Shown here piece after piece: positions 46,639 through 59,300 of a stretch of DNA of 64,000 nucleotides. The stretch comes from Boletus sp. NGJ (Eukaryota > Basidiomycota > Agaricomycetes > Boletales > Boletaceae): contig JAGTXK010000038.1 in NCBI GenBank assembly GCA_019096195.1, forward strand, positions 1 through 64,000. Reading direction: 5' to 3'. Under the pieces are notes generated by a model that saw nothing but the letters and a program-made list of their open reading frames with translations, was not told the DNA's origin and did not search any database. The first letter of the stretch is position 1; each line of letters begins with the position of its first letter. The position numbers and the translations under genes were made by a program.

Positions 46639-49600
46639 TTAGGGGTTGAACTCCTGGTTGACCATGATGCCAGGGAGTGAGGGTTTGGAGTTGGGTTGGG
46701 GGATCTTGAAGAGGTGGTTGGGCAGGTGGTTGAGGGAGGCGGCATATGTGCGAAAAGTTGTGTCGGCGAAGAGTGTAGTTTTCTGTGTGCACGTCAAGCA
46801 ATCACATAGTTCTGCAAGGGAGTGGACAGCCAAGGGGTTAGACATGTGGAACTTCTCGACAAGTTTTGAGGTGTTCTTAATGTTTGTCTTGGGTTTCCAG
46901 GTGTGCTCTTCTTGCAGGTAGCCTTTCCAATGCATGAGGTACTCAGTTTTTTCCTCTGTGCTTCCTTGAGTCAATCACCTCTTGAACTTCATGCTCCTCT
47001 TTCTATTGGACAATCACAGGTGGTGGTGGTTTTGGTTTGATTTGGAACTAAGTGGTGCCGATGTGATATGAGGTGAGCAGGGATTCATGGAAGACTGGGT
47101 GGATGCTATGCCAGGTCTTTGGGATCTCCAGCTTGTACGATGCCTCCCCCACCTTTCGCTTCACCTTGAAGGGCCCATAATGTTTGTCGTTGAATTTCTT
47201 CGCTGGTCAATTGGTGTGGATGTGAGTCCCCTTGAGAAGGACTTGCTGGCCAACATTGAAGTTTGGTGACAGGGCAGCTCGCTTGTCGTGGCTTTTCTTT
47301 ATAGCTGTGGCTGCCCTTTCTAATGTGTTCTTGGCTGTCTTGTGATGGCCCTTCATTTTCTCCACAAATGTGGTGGCCGACTCGTTCCAGACTTTGACCT
47401 GTTTGTTGGGGATCAGGGGTTGTTGTCTGCAGTTGAGTAGGAATGGTGACATGCTGGTGGTGCTTGTAGTCTGGGAGTTGTGCACGAACTTGGCAAGTGG
47501 GAGCCATTCTGCCCAATCCGTTTGTCTGTGGTTCACGTAGATCCGTAGGTATTTTTCGATCTCCTGGTTGACTTGTTCCATTTGTCCATCTGTCTGCAGG
47601 TGGTAGGTGGTGGATGGATTGGCTTATATGCCGAGGAGCACATACAGGTCTTTCATGAACGAAGACACAAACTGTGTGCCTTGGTCTGATATCATCTTGA
47701 GGGGTGTTTCATGGAGTTTGAATATCTGGTCGCAGAAGATGGTGGGGACTCCCTGCAATGTGATGGTGTTCATGACTGGTGCGAGGTGAACCATCTTGGA
47801 GAAGTGATCAACCATGATAAGAATGGTGTTCTTGCTCTATGACTGCAGAAGGGGGCTGATGAGGTCCACTGGGATGATCTCCCATGGTGAGGATGGGATT
47901 TTGTTTGGGTGAAGTGGTGTGCGGAGGGAGGTGGTCTTGGCTTTCACCTTATGACACATGTCACAGCCCTTGACATACCCTTTGTTGTCTCTGTGGAGGG
48001 ATGGCCAGTAGTACTCGCTCATGATAAGGTTGCACGTCTGCTTCATGCCAGGGTGTCCTGCGATTGGGTGGTCATAGTTGGCCATGATGATGTCCTCTTG
48101 CAGTTACTCATTGTTTGGAACATATGTGAGGCCTCTCCACTTCATAAGCCCGTCCTTCTTGGTCTAAAGGATGTTTTGCCTTGTGAGCCCCTTATTTGTA
48201 AACTTCTTGAGTTTGTATTGTAACTTGGTTATTCTCAAGATGATGCTGGGCAGGGCAATTGCACTGATGGATATTGGAGATGAGGGGGGTGAAAAAAGGG
48301 TGTTGGGAAGGAGGGTTTGTGAGGTGTTATCGTGTTCCACTCTCTTTTCAAAGTCTGGCCTTCTGGACAGAGGATCCGTGGGGTTTGTCTTGCCCAAGCG
48401 GTGAGTGATCATGAGGAAGTATTCTTGCATGATCTGCTACCACCAGGCTTGACGACAGGAGAGGTCCTGGGGGCGGCAGAAGAACTCAAGGTTTTTGTGG
48501 TCCATGAGGATCTTGATAGGATGTGCTATATTGAGAATGTATTGTCTCCACTCGTTTAGGGCAAAGATGATTGCTAGCATTTTGAAATTGGCCACATGGT
48601 AGTTCCATTCCGCATCGTTGAGTGAATGGGATATGAAGGTGATGGGGTGCCAGGTTCCATCGTGCTTCTGGGAGAGCACTGCACTGATGCCAATGTCTGA
48701 GCCATCAGTTTTGACCCTGTATGGATTGTCATCAGTTGGCATGGTGAGTGTGGGTGCTGTGCTAATTGTGCACTTCAGGTCTTTGAATGCCTTTTGACAG
48801 GCTTCTGTCCAGATGAATTCTCTCTTCACCGACGTGAGCACGTTAAGGGGTCGTGCAATCATTGCGAAGTTCTTAACGAATTGTTGGTAGAAGTTGAGGA
48901 ATCTGAGGAAATCTCTGAGTGTTTTCTTTGACATCAGGACAGGCCAGTCGGTTATGGCAGAGACCTTTCTGTCATCCATCTTGACCTTATCTTGTGTGAC
49001 GATGAGTCCGAGGAACTCAATCTCCTTCACTTTGAAGTTGCATTTATCATGTCTGAGGTACAGGTGGACATCACATAGTATTTGTAGTACTTCTCATACT
49101 ACTCGCTGGTGCTCCTCAATAGTCTTTATGAATATTATGATATCATCTATATAGACTACCACTATGCCTTGGTCTGCCAACTCCTTGAATAGCATGTTCA
49201 TCATGGTTTGGAACATTGCGGGGGAGTTGGTGAGTTTGAAGAACATTAAGAGCAGCTTGAAGAGTCTGTGGTTGGTTCGGAAGGCTGCCTTTCATTTGTC
49301 TCCTTCTACTATGCATACATTGTTGTACCCCCACCACACATCAAACTTCATGTAGTACTTTGCCGCCTTCAGCTTGTTGACAAGTTCAGCTATGAGGGGG
49401 AGGGGGCAGTGGTTGTGTCAGGTTACTGCATTGAGTTTGCAGTAGTCCTGTACTGGGTGGAGGCATCCATCTTTCTTTTTGATGAAGAAGAACACAGACG
49501 CAAATGGGGATTTGGAAGAGCGTATATGTCTGGATTTGAGATTCTCCTTGAGGAAGGCATTGAGCTCCTTTTGTTCTCCCGGGTTTAGGAGGTATACCTT

Positions 49601-50056
49601 GCAGTCTACCTTGTGGTTTTCCGGGAGCAACTCAATCATGTGGTCCCATGGTCATCTTGGGGGGAGCATGTCAAAGCTCTCTTTTGTGAACACATCTTTG
49701 AACTCGTGGATGTATTCAGATGCTGCCTTCTCAAACGTCTTCTTTTTCTTTTGAGTGTAGTCTTTGATGGCTACTTCCATGGCGATGTTGCATATGTACT
49801 TGTTATTATCCAGTTGGAATAGCCTGTCTCCTTGTGAGGGTGCAAAGTCTTTGTCCATTTCATCCTCATCCTTGTCCACCAATGTAGTGGTGTGGTTGTT
49901 TCCACAGCGGAATGAGATTCGCCCAGTTCTCCAGTTGATGGCTGGGTTGTGTGTCTTCAGCCAGTTGATCATCATTTTATTGTTTGGGAGGTTCACTTGG
50001 GCCTCATTCAATTCAGCCTTGTCATTGTGGAGAATAGCAAATTGATTTCCTTGCAA
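46639..50056 (-). pseudogene. pol region of the nested chromovirus with chromodomain (fossil)
   Basis: From the 5' side: protease (about 50056-49652), reverse transcriptase (49640-48900) and RNase H (to 48437, with DHKNLEFFCRPQDLS). Then the integrase zinc region (PGMKQTCNLIMSEYYWPS and CDMCHKVKAKT near 47950) and core, and the chromodomain (46974-46850, LMHWKGYLQEEHTWKP). The chromodomain places it with the chromoviruses, which use it to target heterochromatin. Broken in several places. Confidence 0.88.
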
Positions 50057-50149
50057 TGACTTAGTATACTATACAGAAGAGTGGCTGTTGTCTACTATAC
50101 AAAGAGAAAAGACAAATCGTTTTTTACATTGGAGGTGTACTCTACAACG

Positions 50150-51600
50150 GGTTCCTCCTGTTCAGTATCCATCATCATGGACCTAATATTTGTGAACATC
50201 TCCAGTGATACTTCTTGGCCATTGATTACAATGCCTCTCACCTGGCGGGGGTGAGGGCATGGGGGTGGTCTGCACAGGGCCATGGCTTCAAGCACCTCCT
50301 GCAGATGCTGGCTGCACGGGCTTTGTTGAGCTCTATAGGAGTGCCTTGGCCTCCAAAGGTTCTGGTGGTGTTTGGGTGTGGTTTTGCTGCAGGGGCAGCT
50401 GTAGCATTTGGAGGGGGGCCAGTGGGGGCCAAGTAGCATAGGCGGGGAACAAAGTGTGGGGCATACAGAGGACTGGTCGCATATACTGATTTCTTTCAGT
50501 CTGCAATTTCAGCCAGAATGTCTGATGCCCTTACCAGGGCCTGTTCCCACCAATGAATGTCTGTTGAGTCAATGAGGTTCAGCTAGTTCCTTTCCACAAA
50601 CTCTACTATGCCTGAGTGGACAGCTCACCTCACCAGGTCTACCATCACTCTCCCATTGTAGCTGATGTTGAATTCAGCTTCTTTGGCATAGTGGTAGAGT
50701 TTGGTGAAGTAGTCCTCAATGGTGTCTTTTCCTTGCTTAAGGGCCATTAGCTTTTGTTGTGCTACCTGCTTTAGGTTGGTGGGTTGGAAATTTTTCTTGA
50801 GCTTCTCCTCGAAGCCGGCGAACGTTAAGATGTGGACAGCTCCTTGCACCATTATGAGATCTCCAAAGTGTCCTACTGGGTTGCCACCATGCAGATATGA
50901 GAGGACAATTAGGATCTTCTGGAAATCCCTTGGGTCTGACTTGAAACCCAAGAGGTACAGCTTCATCATTCTCCACCAGGAGATGAACTTTTCTTTGCTC
51001 CCATCGTAGTACTCGGGCTTGGCCGCGAGTGACTTGCCTAATTTCAGGGAGGGCCCAGGGAAACCCCACACTGGCTCATGTGGGTTCCCTGGCAAGGATG
51101 GGGAGCTGGGCAGTTGTGGGAGTGGTCATCTAGATGGGGATGGCTGGGGAGGGATTGTTCTTTGTGTGAGCCTGGGAGGAGGCTAGGGGGGTGGTCTGGC
51201 TGCCATTCCTGCTGCTTCATATATCTTCTGCCATGTGTTGAACATAGCCATTCATGTTCCAACTGGGTCCATAGGCAGGACGTGGTGCTAGCAATGAAGG
51301 AGGGAGTTTGTCAGTGTAGTAGAGATGAGACCCAGGGGTACTCCTTGCTGGAGAATCCTGTGTGGTGAGAGCGCTAGGGGATCTTGGGGGATTGGTGCCT
51401 TCACAGGCAATTGGTGAGGGGTGGTCATGGCCAACGTGTCAACCCTAATGTCTTTGAGTGTCACTGCCATTGTGCCAAAGGTGCTCTGACGGCAGGATGG
51501 TCTGGGGGTTAGAGCAGGTGAGTTGAAGAAACTCATTGGTTGTGTAGGAAGATCAGGAGGGTGGTAAGTATCCTAATGAGTAGGTCGTTGGGTTGGATTT
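50150..51600 (-). pseudogene. gag region of the nested chromovirus (fossil)
   Basis: The capsid-like part at 51095-50625 has KPEYYDGSKEKFISWWRMMKLYL and YFTKLYHYAKEAEF, typical of fungal chromovirus gag. A Cys/His cluster (ICRRCLKPWPCADHP) follows near 50270. The first part is Pro/Ser-rich. Broken. Confidence 0.8.
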
Positions 51601-52470
51601 GGAGGATACGAAAGCGCTGGAGCAGGCGGTGTAGGAAAGTAAAGCATGTACTGCACTGATGGGACGTGGTGGGTAGAGGCCAATGAAACTCGTGCCAGGA
51701 GTGGCTGGCAATGAGTGGAAGTGGGGGATGAATGCGACCTGGCAGTGCTCAGCAGCACACCTGGAATCATGCGGAATGATGGAGGGGGTGGTCTTGTAAA
51801 GAGACCCTTGACAAGAGTGGATGAATGTTGAGTGGGGAACTGGAGGATGACTGCCTTACTATGGGCAGGTGTACATGGGAGGAAGGCAAGATAAACCTCC
51901 TTGTTGCACTGGCGTGATGTTGCAGGTGATTACACGAACCTGAGTTCACTATCGTAGAACCAATGTATGCTTGAATTGGCACCCACTTGAGAAGGGGGGC
52001 TGGTGCACTATGCCCAGTAGCAACATTATCCCTATTTATAACGCCAGACAAGCATATGAAGATAGCTTCAATAAGGGTCTACTCAGATGTGTCACATACA
52101 TCAACGGATTCCTCTAAGCCTGAGGTCCGGCAAGAGGTGTCTAGCAACAATGGGTTGCAAAGATGGGAGGTGGGATGGAGTAGATAATGCAAGTGAAATG
52201 AGGCCAAGTGGCCTTCGGTCTTTTTATCTTCTTGATGAGTTGTAGCCTGTGTCTGGCACTGACAACTACCATAAAAGGCTGGGATTACATCTATCACTAA
52301 TCAGGCTCCTCTAGGATTGTCACATAAAGGGGTCTATGATTGTCCTGGTCAATGGATGCAGGAAGAAGGAAGGAGTGAAAGGGATTCAAGCTTGTCTTTA
52401 AAGAAGACGGTGAGGTAGGGGCAATGGAGGGAATGTAGTCAGGGGACAAAGCATCCAGCGACCAAGGGTT

Positions 52471-52778
52471 TGAAAGGAAAAGTTATCAACAACACCGAGA
52501 GTTGCCTGAGGACAAGAGTCACAGTATAGGATGACAATTCCAAGAATGTGTATCTATTACATAGTATGCTACTTATTTATACCTATGGGGTGTGAGCACA
52601 GACCAGCTTGAGGGCCGGTATGAAATGTGCTGGAAGATGATGTAGTGTTCTAGGCAGTTCTATGGTACGTATGGTGTCATCGGCCTAGGTGTGATCATTA
52701 GCTAATGTGTAAGTGTTCGTGGGACACACTTTAGCTAAGTGTTACAAGTATGTGCGAAGATAAAGGGAAAATGTTTCA
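52471..52778 (-). repeat. 5' LTR of the nested chromovirus
   Basis: 308 bp partner of 46320-46627. It is followed directly by the GCCAT target duplication at 52779-52783. Confidence 0.95.
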
Positions 52779-52869
52779 GCCATGAAGGTGGTGACACATG
52801 GCAAGGTTAATGTTGACATGACTGGAATGAGATAACAATTCTTCAACTAGGGGTGGTTTCATTCAAGTG

Positions 52870-53449
52870 TGTCATATTCCATACAACTCAACAAGTCCAA
52901 CTCTGGACCCCTGTCCACAACTCCAAGGTGTTCTCCCCCAGAGCATGGTCTCATGCCCTTGGACTTGTAACTTCGTTGTTATGGTACTCTTACTTCCTCA
53001 TTTATACATACCTATGCTTCCTCATCTTTCTTAGTACTACCTTGTAGCTATCTCCAATTCAGTGTCTGTCCTGCTTAGGAGCACTGCTCCAGCTAGATAC
53101 TATCTCAATTCTGGTACTCAGCCCATTACTCATTATACATCACAAACTCCATTACTAATACTATCATTCCAGTCATATATAAACGCTTGGTACAACACTT
53201 GTATAGTTAGTTCAAATATCAACTTTGAACACTACTTCTATTCTCTGTGTGAGTCTTGACAACTTACTTCAACCTCTGCTCAACTTGACATTTGACCATG
53301 TTGAGTCCTAAACCTCTGAACCTCTGATGTCCTTGAAATCTGGGACAACGACTCAAGCAAGGGTGCACCACATAAGGTGAAGCCAAGTCCCAACATCCTC
53401 AACTAACTCTGGTTCTTCAGAGTTACACTGGAGTTGCCTGTTCTTAACA
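52870..53449 (-). mobile_element. Solo LTR inserted in the old gypsy element
   Basis: 580 bp, TG...CA ends, same family as 1860-2447. Flanked by AAGTG (52865-52869) and GAGTG (53450-53454), a near-perfect 5-bp target duplication. It separates protease-type sequence of the old gypsy element from what follows. Solo LTRs arise by recombination between the two LTRs of a full element. This copy has lost most CpGs still present in the copy at 1860-2447. Confidence 0.82.
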
Positions 53450-53454
53450 GAGTG

Positions 53455-54868
53455 TGGTAGAGATTGGCCAACTGGTCAAGGATTTCATCAAGGATAAGGG
53501 TGTTGGCTTTTCAGTCAATGGCAGGGTTGTTGGAATGAAGCCATGGTTGACCAAGGATTATGTTCTCTTGTCCACAAGAGATAATATGAAGGGTAGTCTG
53601 AAGTAGAACTCCCTTGATGTTGACAAAGAGGTCACAGATGAACTTGATATCTCTGTTCTTGTTTTGTAACTTGTCAGCATTTTGGACACAAATGGGGTTG
53701 AGAAGACAAGTGGTGGGAAGTTTATGCTTTCACACAAACTGGTAGTTGATGTAGGAGGTTTCTGCACTGCTATTGACAAGAGCTCTGGTGTTGACAGCTT
53801 ACTTGGCATGCTCAGGGATGAGAAGTTGAACAGGGATGCAAATGCCTTTCAATTTCAATTTTACAGTTACAGTGGCAAAATTAAAAGGAGGGAGAACATG
53901 CGTCAAGGGTGTCCTCTGATTCAAAAACCTGAAGAAACTTGTCTGACCATTTTCCCATTGGACTCTTCTTCTTCTTTCTCAACTACCCAAACTTTCTTAG
54001 TGGTGGGCATTTTCATCTTTCTATTGATGGAGGGGAAGGTGGTGCAAATACTCATGGTGTGGCTGGATTGTCAGCAGTGGAAGCAGAGTTTTTGGTTGAA
54101 ACAATGCTTCTATTCCTCAGAAGTGGGTTTTGAGATGGTGACAATGTCAACATCCATCACATCAGGGTCATGGGTTTTGGTGGGAGTCAGGTTGGAGAAC
54201 AAATGGTAAGTCTGGGTGGCTGGTTTGTTATATTACTTAGTGATCTTATTGGCCCTCTTTCATTGCATTTGAAAGTGGATTGTCTTTGAATACCACTTTT
54301 TGATGGTGGTTGGCACCATGTCCATGGACATGACTCATCACATGAGGCCAGAGTGGATATCTGCTGAGTAATACCTGATGAGGACATTTAGGTTGGAGAT
54401 TTTGGCGAGGAAGGCATAATTCTAAAACTCAGATGTATACTAAGTAAGGGAGGAGGAGTACAAGCTGTCTTGTTTCTTGGTCATATGCTTGGTTGATAAT
54501 CAAGGAATGGCAGTACTGGTGGTGTCATAATGTTTGAAAGCTTTCTTGAATGCTGTGAGGAAGTCTGTGAAGGTTCCAAGGGTGATGGTGATTCTGTTGA
54601 TGGTGTTTTGGTGGTAGGTGGTGGTCTAGATGAGGGCAGACCCTTTGCTCATGTATGACAAGGTGAAGGCAATTCATTTTTCATCATCATCATAGACCTT
54701 CTTGTTGACATGAAGGTAGGACTGGATGGTGTTTAGCCATAATACAGCAGTGTTAAAGGAGCCATCATAGGCTTTAAGAGTACTGATATGAAGTTCAGTG
54801 GGTTTGGTTGAGGAGGACATGTTGGATGATGGTGGTGGTGGTAGCATGAACAAAGGTACCATAGTCAA
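53455..54868 (-). pseudogene. gag and protease remains of the old gypsy element (fossil)
   Basis: The gag start (LHISTLKAYDGSFNTAVLWL) is at 54868-54674, the front of a fungal gypsy gag. A protease-like part near 53450-53810 ends in the typical ILGQPWL type block. Broken in several places. Confidence 0.7.
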
Positions 54869-54950
54869 TGGTGTAGGGAACAGTGGGAAAGGAGTTTGAA
54901 GTAAACATAGTGCGTCAGAGAGGTGATGAGAGAGGTTAAAGACTATGTCC

Positions 54951-55436
54951 TGTTGTTGTTGGGACAGTAGGTCAAGGGTTCAACAACAAGGGTCTTTCTA
55001 GTTGTAGAATCAAGGGTTTAATGACAAGGGTCTTTCTAGTCATAGGATTGAGGGTTCAACAACAAGGGTCTTCCTGGTTGCAGATATGAGTTCACCTACA
55101 TAGGTGAAGTCATGACAAAAAAGAAGCATTCACTCATAAGTAGAACAATAACTTATAGAGATCTGGGAGGACAATGATGGGAGTTCACCAAGTAGATGTA
55201 AATTGCAGAGATTGTAAGTGACATGGGGTTTATATAGATACTGAGCATGGGATAGGGATTAGTAAGCCATACACATGACAAATCCTATGGAAGAAAGAAA
55301 AAAGATGAAGGGGTTCTCATGTAAGCAGCACTAAAAGTACATGACATGGAAAGTAAGCATAATCACATGGAGTCTTCCTGTGTGATGAAGAACAAGATGG
55401 ATAAAGGATAAAAGAAAAAAGGGGAGGATTGTAACA
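54951..55436 (-). repeat. 5' LTR of the old gypsy element
   Basis: 486 bp, begins TGTTGTTGTTGGGAC and ends GATTGTAACA. It contains three units of a 39-bp tandem repeat (about 54970-55086), one more than the partner at about 41600-42065. Confidence 0.82.
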
Positions 55437-56315
55437 TATGCAGTTTCGGAGCAGAGGAGTCAGTCACGAAGCAATGCAAGACTGGAATGAGTTCTTGCTG
55501 CAGGAAGGATGCACCATATTTGAAGACCTGGTGGATGGTACTATAGAGCAGGCAGAACCAACCAATACAGTGCAACAGGCAGGTGGCAAGGAAATTGATG
55601 ACTGGAAGCAGATTGAGGAAGAAGAAGTAATCAACAAATCTGGAGAGAGGATGGAAGATGTAGAAATGGAGGAGTATGAGCACAAGCTGGACATGGTAGT
55701 TGCTGATGACAGGAAAGAATTAGATAATAATGTTTTTGTGTGGAAAGGATATAATGCACTGTAATCAGTTATTGCCAGTTCATATAGTCTTGGCTGGGCA
55801 GATATGACGAGCAGATGATGTGGGGATGCAGTGCAATATCAGTTTATTTGGTATACAACAAGGATGTGTGCAGTAAAAAGTAGTCACAATCAGATGCAGT
55901 CTACTCTTGAGCAACAAAGAAAAGTGATGTCATGGATATTTCAGCTTGCTGACACTCTGAGATCACATGACCATGATTGTTTTGAGTGTGGCACCCGCAA
56001 TATGCCAAATTGGGCAATGTCTATTTTCTGTGAGGTTTGTGATGCTTGCACAGTCAGATAGTGGCAGAGCATAGCGTCAAAATAGCATTAAAATACACTC
56101 AAAATAGTCATTGTGAACCCCACTATTGTTGACACATGGGTTTCACTGGACTTTGGTGCCCAATTATTGCAGGAGGTAATGTGCAAGAATTCCAAATATT
56201 TGCTGCAATTTTGTCGATGAAAAAATTAGTTGAATAGTGTCTAAGTAGTCACCATCAATAATTGATATGGGTCATGCACGTGACCTTGTTGATAGTGTAG
56301 TGCAGCACATATCTC
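55437..56315 (+). other. Transposon-derived stretch with two short frames
   Basis: A 108-residue acidic, helical frame at 55438-55764 (WNEFLLQEGCTIF, then EEEEVINKSGERMEDVEMEEYE), and a 76-residue frame at 55831-56061 ending in a Cys-rich motif (CFECGTRNMPNWA then FCEVCDACTVR) that looks zinc-binding. Neither matches a family I can name. They may be the front part of the TNP2-type element to the right, cut by the gypsy insertion. Confidence 0.4.
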
Positions 56316-59300
56316 ATGTTCACCACATTGCATTGCAATGACAGCAACAAATACACTCCTTTACCTCTACCCACCACCAGAAAGACTTCTACCTGCTCTC
56401 CATGGCCAACATGTGATACATCTGGTGTTCATGCAAGAGTTTTGGATATCAAAGCAACCCAGATGGCTCTGGTCAGAAGGTACAAACAGCCCTTGGGCAC
56501 TTTGACATCAGCATGCAGATGAACAGCTAGCTCCCACTCAAGCTTGGGCTGTCCCTCAGGCTAACCAAACTAATTCTGATCTTGGACATCCAGACCACCC
56601 TATTCCTAAGCAACATATACCACCTTTCCTAGATCATCCAGTTTCATGTGATGCATCTGAGTCCCCAATCCACAACCCAAGTCCCATGCCACACCCCCAA
56701 GAGTTCAAGGAGCTCTTTGACAACTGGGGAGACATTCCACAGGGCCCCGACACTTTCAATCTAGGAGGGTTCAGCTCTGATAAGGATGATGAAATATTTC
56801 AACATCTAGGCCTTTGGATCAATGAAGAGGAAGTAGATGGTGACCCCAGGATTGGAGATGATGTACCAGCTGAAGAGGAGGAGCTGCTACTCGATGATCC
56901 TGATGAACAAGGTGAGATGTTCATAAATGATCTTCTTATACCTCTTAGGGCAAATTTTGACTATTCAGACACCTGAGATGTTGTTGATATCCACACAAAA
57001 CCACCCCCTTGTATGCAGAATCATCCTGTCATTCACAATGCATATATCTGTGCTCATATTTCAGCCTCATTCTTCAATGCCACTTATGCTACAGTCTCTC
57101 ATGATCTCAAGAGCAAAGAGCACCTCTTACACACTGCCCAATCAGCAAATCCCAATATTGAATTCCATGGCCTAGATTGCCTCACATGCACTCTACCAAC
57201 TCTACTAAAATGTCTTGGACTCACAACAGATCAATTTATTATCTAGCTTTTCATATGCAACATCTGTTGAAAACTCCATCACCCCTCTGAATTAAATAAC
57301 CTTGAGACTCCTCACTGTGATGCTGATGATTGTCCAGGACTACCCTACACACAAAAACAACTTGCTGATGGTTCCAGTAAATGAACACCGACCAATATGT
57401 ACCCCCAGAATGTGCTCTCCAGTGGATCTTCCTTCGCCCAGGCAAGTGAGACCAATTTCAAGATTGGTGTGGTGCTGGTGATGAGCCAATGGCTGTGCCA
57501 CCAATAGCTGGGCATGACTTCAACTCATTTCCTGATTCTAACAAGCCACTAACTGATATTTATGATGGTTGGGGCTGGCATGCCATCCAAGTAGGCCTAC
57601 AGCATAGATGAGGAGGTCCCTGGGAGGTTGAAGATATTGATTTATTTGAACTCCATCAACACTTCATCTCCCTTCCCTATGGGCTTGTTTGGCAAATGAA
57701 TATCGATTGGTACACCCCATTATTCATAATAGAGTTTGACAGTTCTCTGACACACCATTTTATCAGGTTTCAGACTACAAAGGGCAGAGCTGGGTGCCAC
57801 TCAACTGGTGCATTCTATGCCATCATATGCAACAATCCTTGCCCAATCTGCTATCTACCTAAAGAAACCATCCTTGTCATGGTAATTCCAGGTCCCACTG
57901 AGCCATCACTTGAATAGATGAACAACCTCCTTCAACCATTTGTTGACAGCATGCTCCAACTTGAGGATGGTATGTGCAGCAGTGCCTATCTAACATAAGT
58001 TACTTACTTGGCTTATTAATGTGGTTGATAGGTATTGAGTTCACTGTACATGGCCATGAGGAGCACTGTGTTTCCCATTCTCACCTTGATCATAATGTCT
58101 TAGACCTGCCAGCAACTCACAAAGTTGCTGGCTTATATAGTCACACATCAAAGTTTTTCATGTGTCCACTTTGCAGACAACCAAACTTTTCATTGATGCA
58201 TCCTAACTATTTCAATCCCATATGTAAGTGTCTCATCTAGTGCTTCACTTCTCAAATCTTATTTATCCCATAGGATTTGAACTTCAAAATGACTGAAGGT
58301 ACATTAAGTACTCGTTTCGAGTCAGGAATGTATCTCCTGCTATTGCTCAGAGGATCAGTGAGAATTGTGGCATACAATGGTCTGTTATGAACTACCTGCT
58401 GGCATGGCTCCCAGGACAAAGTTTACTTGTTGAGTTTATGCATGTGGTCTGTCTAAGTAAGTTTTTACTTAGTATTGTTGTTTTCTCATGTTCACACACT
58501 TTCCAAGCCATTGTTGCCCACATCTGTCAGATCATTATTCTCAAATGTAAAATGCTTAACGGTAGTCAAATTGTCAAGCCAATGGAGTGGATACAAGAGT
58601 TTTTCAAATCTCTCATATGGCCAGTTGAGGCAACACGACTACCTCCATCTGTAGGCCCATTATGACATCATCTTGACTCATTTATATATATATACTCACA
58701 ATACTGCACTTGTAGTTCATTGTCGGCAAAGGATCTCCAAAGGCTGATCAATGATGAAATACTCTGACTGTCCTGTTTGTTGCTCTCTTTGTTGCCTGGG
58801 AATTTAATGGGGAACTCGTTGATTATGATGCCCCAATATCTGGACCAAACATGAAGAACTTCAAGGCTCAGGCCTTCATGGAAAAGACTCTCCATTCATG
58901 TCTTGTTGATTATCTTCTCTCCAAGAATCATGAACCTAGTGAAGCTGAATTAGACCATGCTCGCAATGCCAAAATGGACCACAACCTTTGCCAACATTAC
59001 CATGTGATCCTGGAGTTCTCTGTTGCTGTATGCATTCTATCTTTCTGCTCATTGAGTCCAAATGATATACGCTGAGGCTGTGCCACACTATCACATGCTT
59101 GTCAATCCTGGACATGCATGGGCTGCCATTTGACACCATACTTCCACCTTGCCAACCACCTCAAATCTCAACTCTATTGCTTTGAACCATGCTGGGCATT
59201 TCCCTACAAGCATCACAACAGGTGACTTGCCTCCTTCAATGATAATCAACATGCTGGTGATGAGCTTGAAGCCACACTGATGCATTGTTGGTGGAGCATC

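Larger units (their letters stand above)
46320..52778 (-). mobile_element. Full-length Ty3/gypsy chromovirus nested in the old gypsy element
   Basis: Fossil, minus strand. Two 308-bp LTRs (46320-46627 and 52471-52778) with TG...CA ends, and a perfect 5-bp target duplication GCCAT at 46315-46319 and 52779-52783. A polypurine tract (AAAAAGGGGGTGA on the minus strand) lies directly before the 3' LTR. Parts in order: gag (about 50200-51600) with a CCHC-like cysteine cluster, protease, reverse transcriptase, RNase H, integrase with its HHCC region, and a C-terminal chromodomain (EYLMHWKGY). It is structurally whole but broken, with several breaks. LTR divergence is about 8%, nearly all transitions. 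Confidence 0.93.
41600..55436 (-). mobile_element. Old Ty3/gypsy LTR retrotransposon with two later insertions
   Basis: Fossil read on the minus strand. 5' LTR at about 54951-55436, gag and protease remains at 53455-54868, reverse transcriptase/RNase H at 44860-46209, integrase about 43540-44850, a zinc-knuckle frame at 42207-43278, 3' LTR at about 41600-42065. A second gypsy element (46320-52778) and a solo LTR (52870-53449) sit inside it. Without them it is about 6.8 kb. It is broken, with many breaks, and is very poor in CpG. The LTRs look roughly 80-85% identical by eye, so it is old. Confidence 0.85.

Noticed and set aside
1860-53449. LTR pair 1860-2447 and 52870-53449 as the two ends of one huge element
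   Set aside because: They lie 50 kb apart with intact host genes between them, and the second has its own flanking near-duplication. They are separate insertions of one family.
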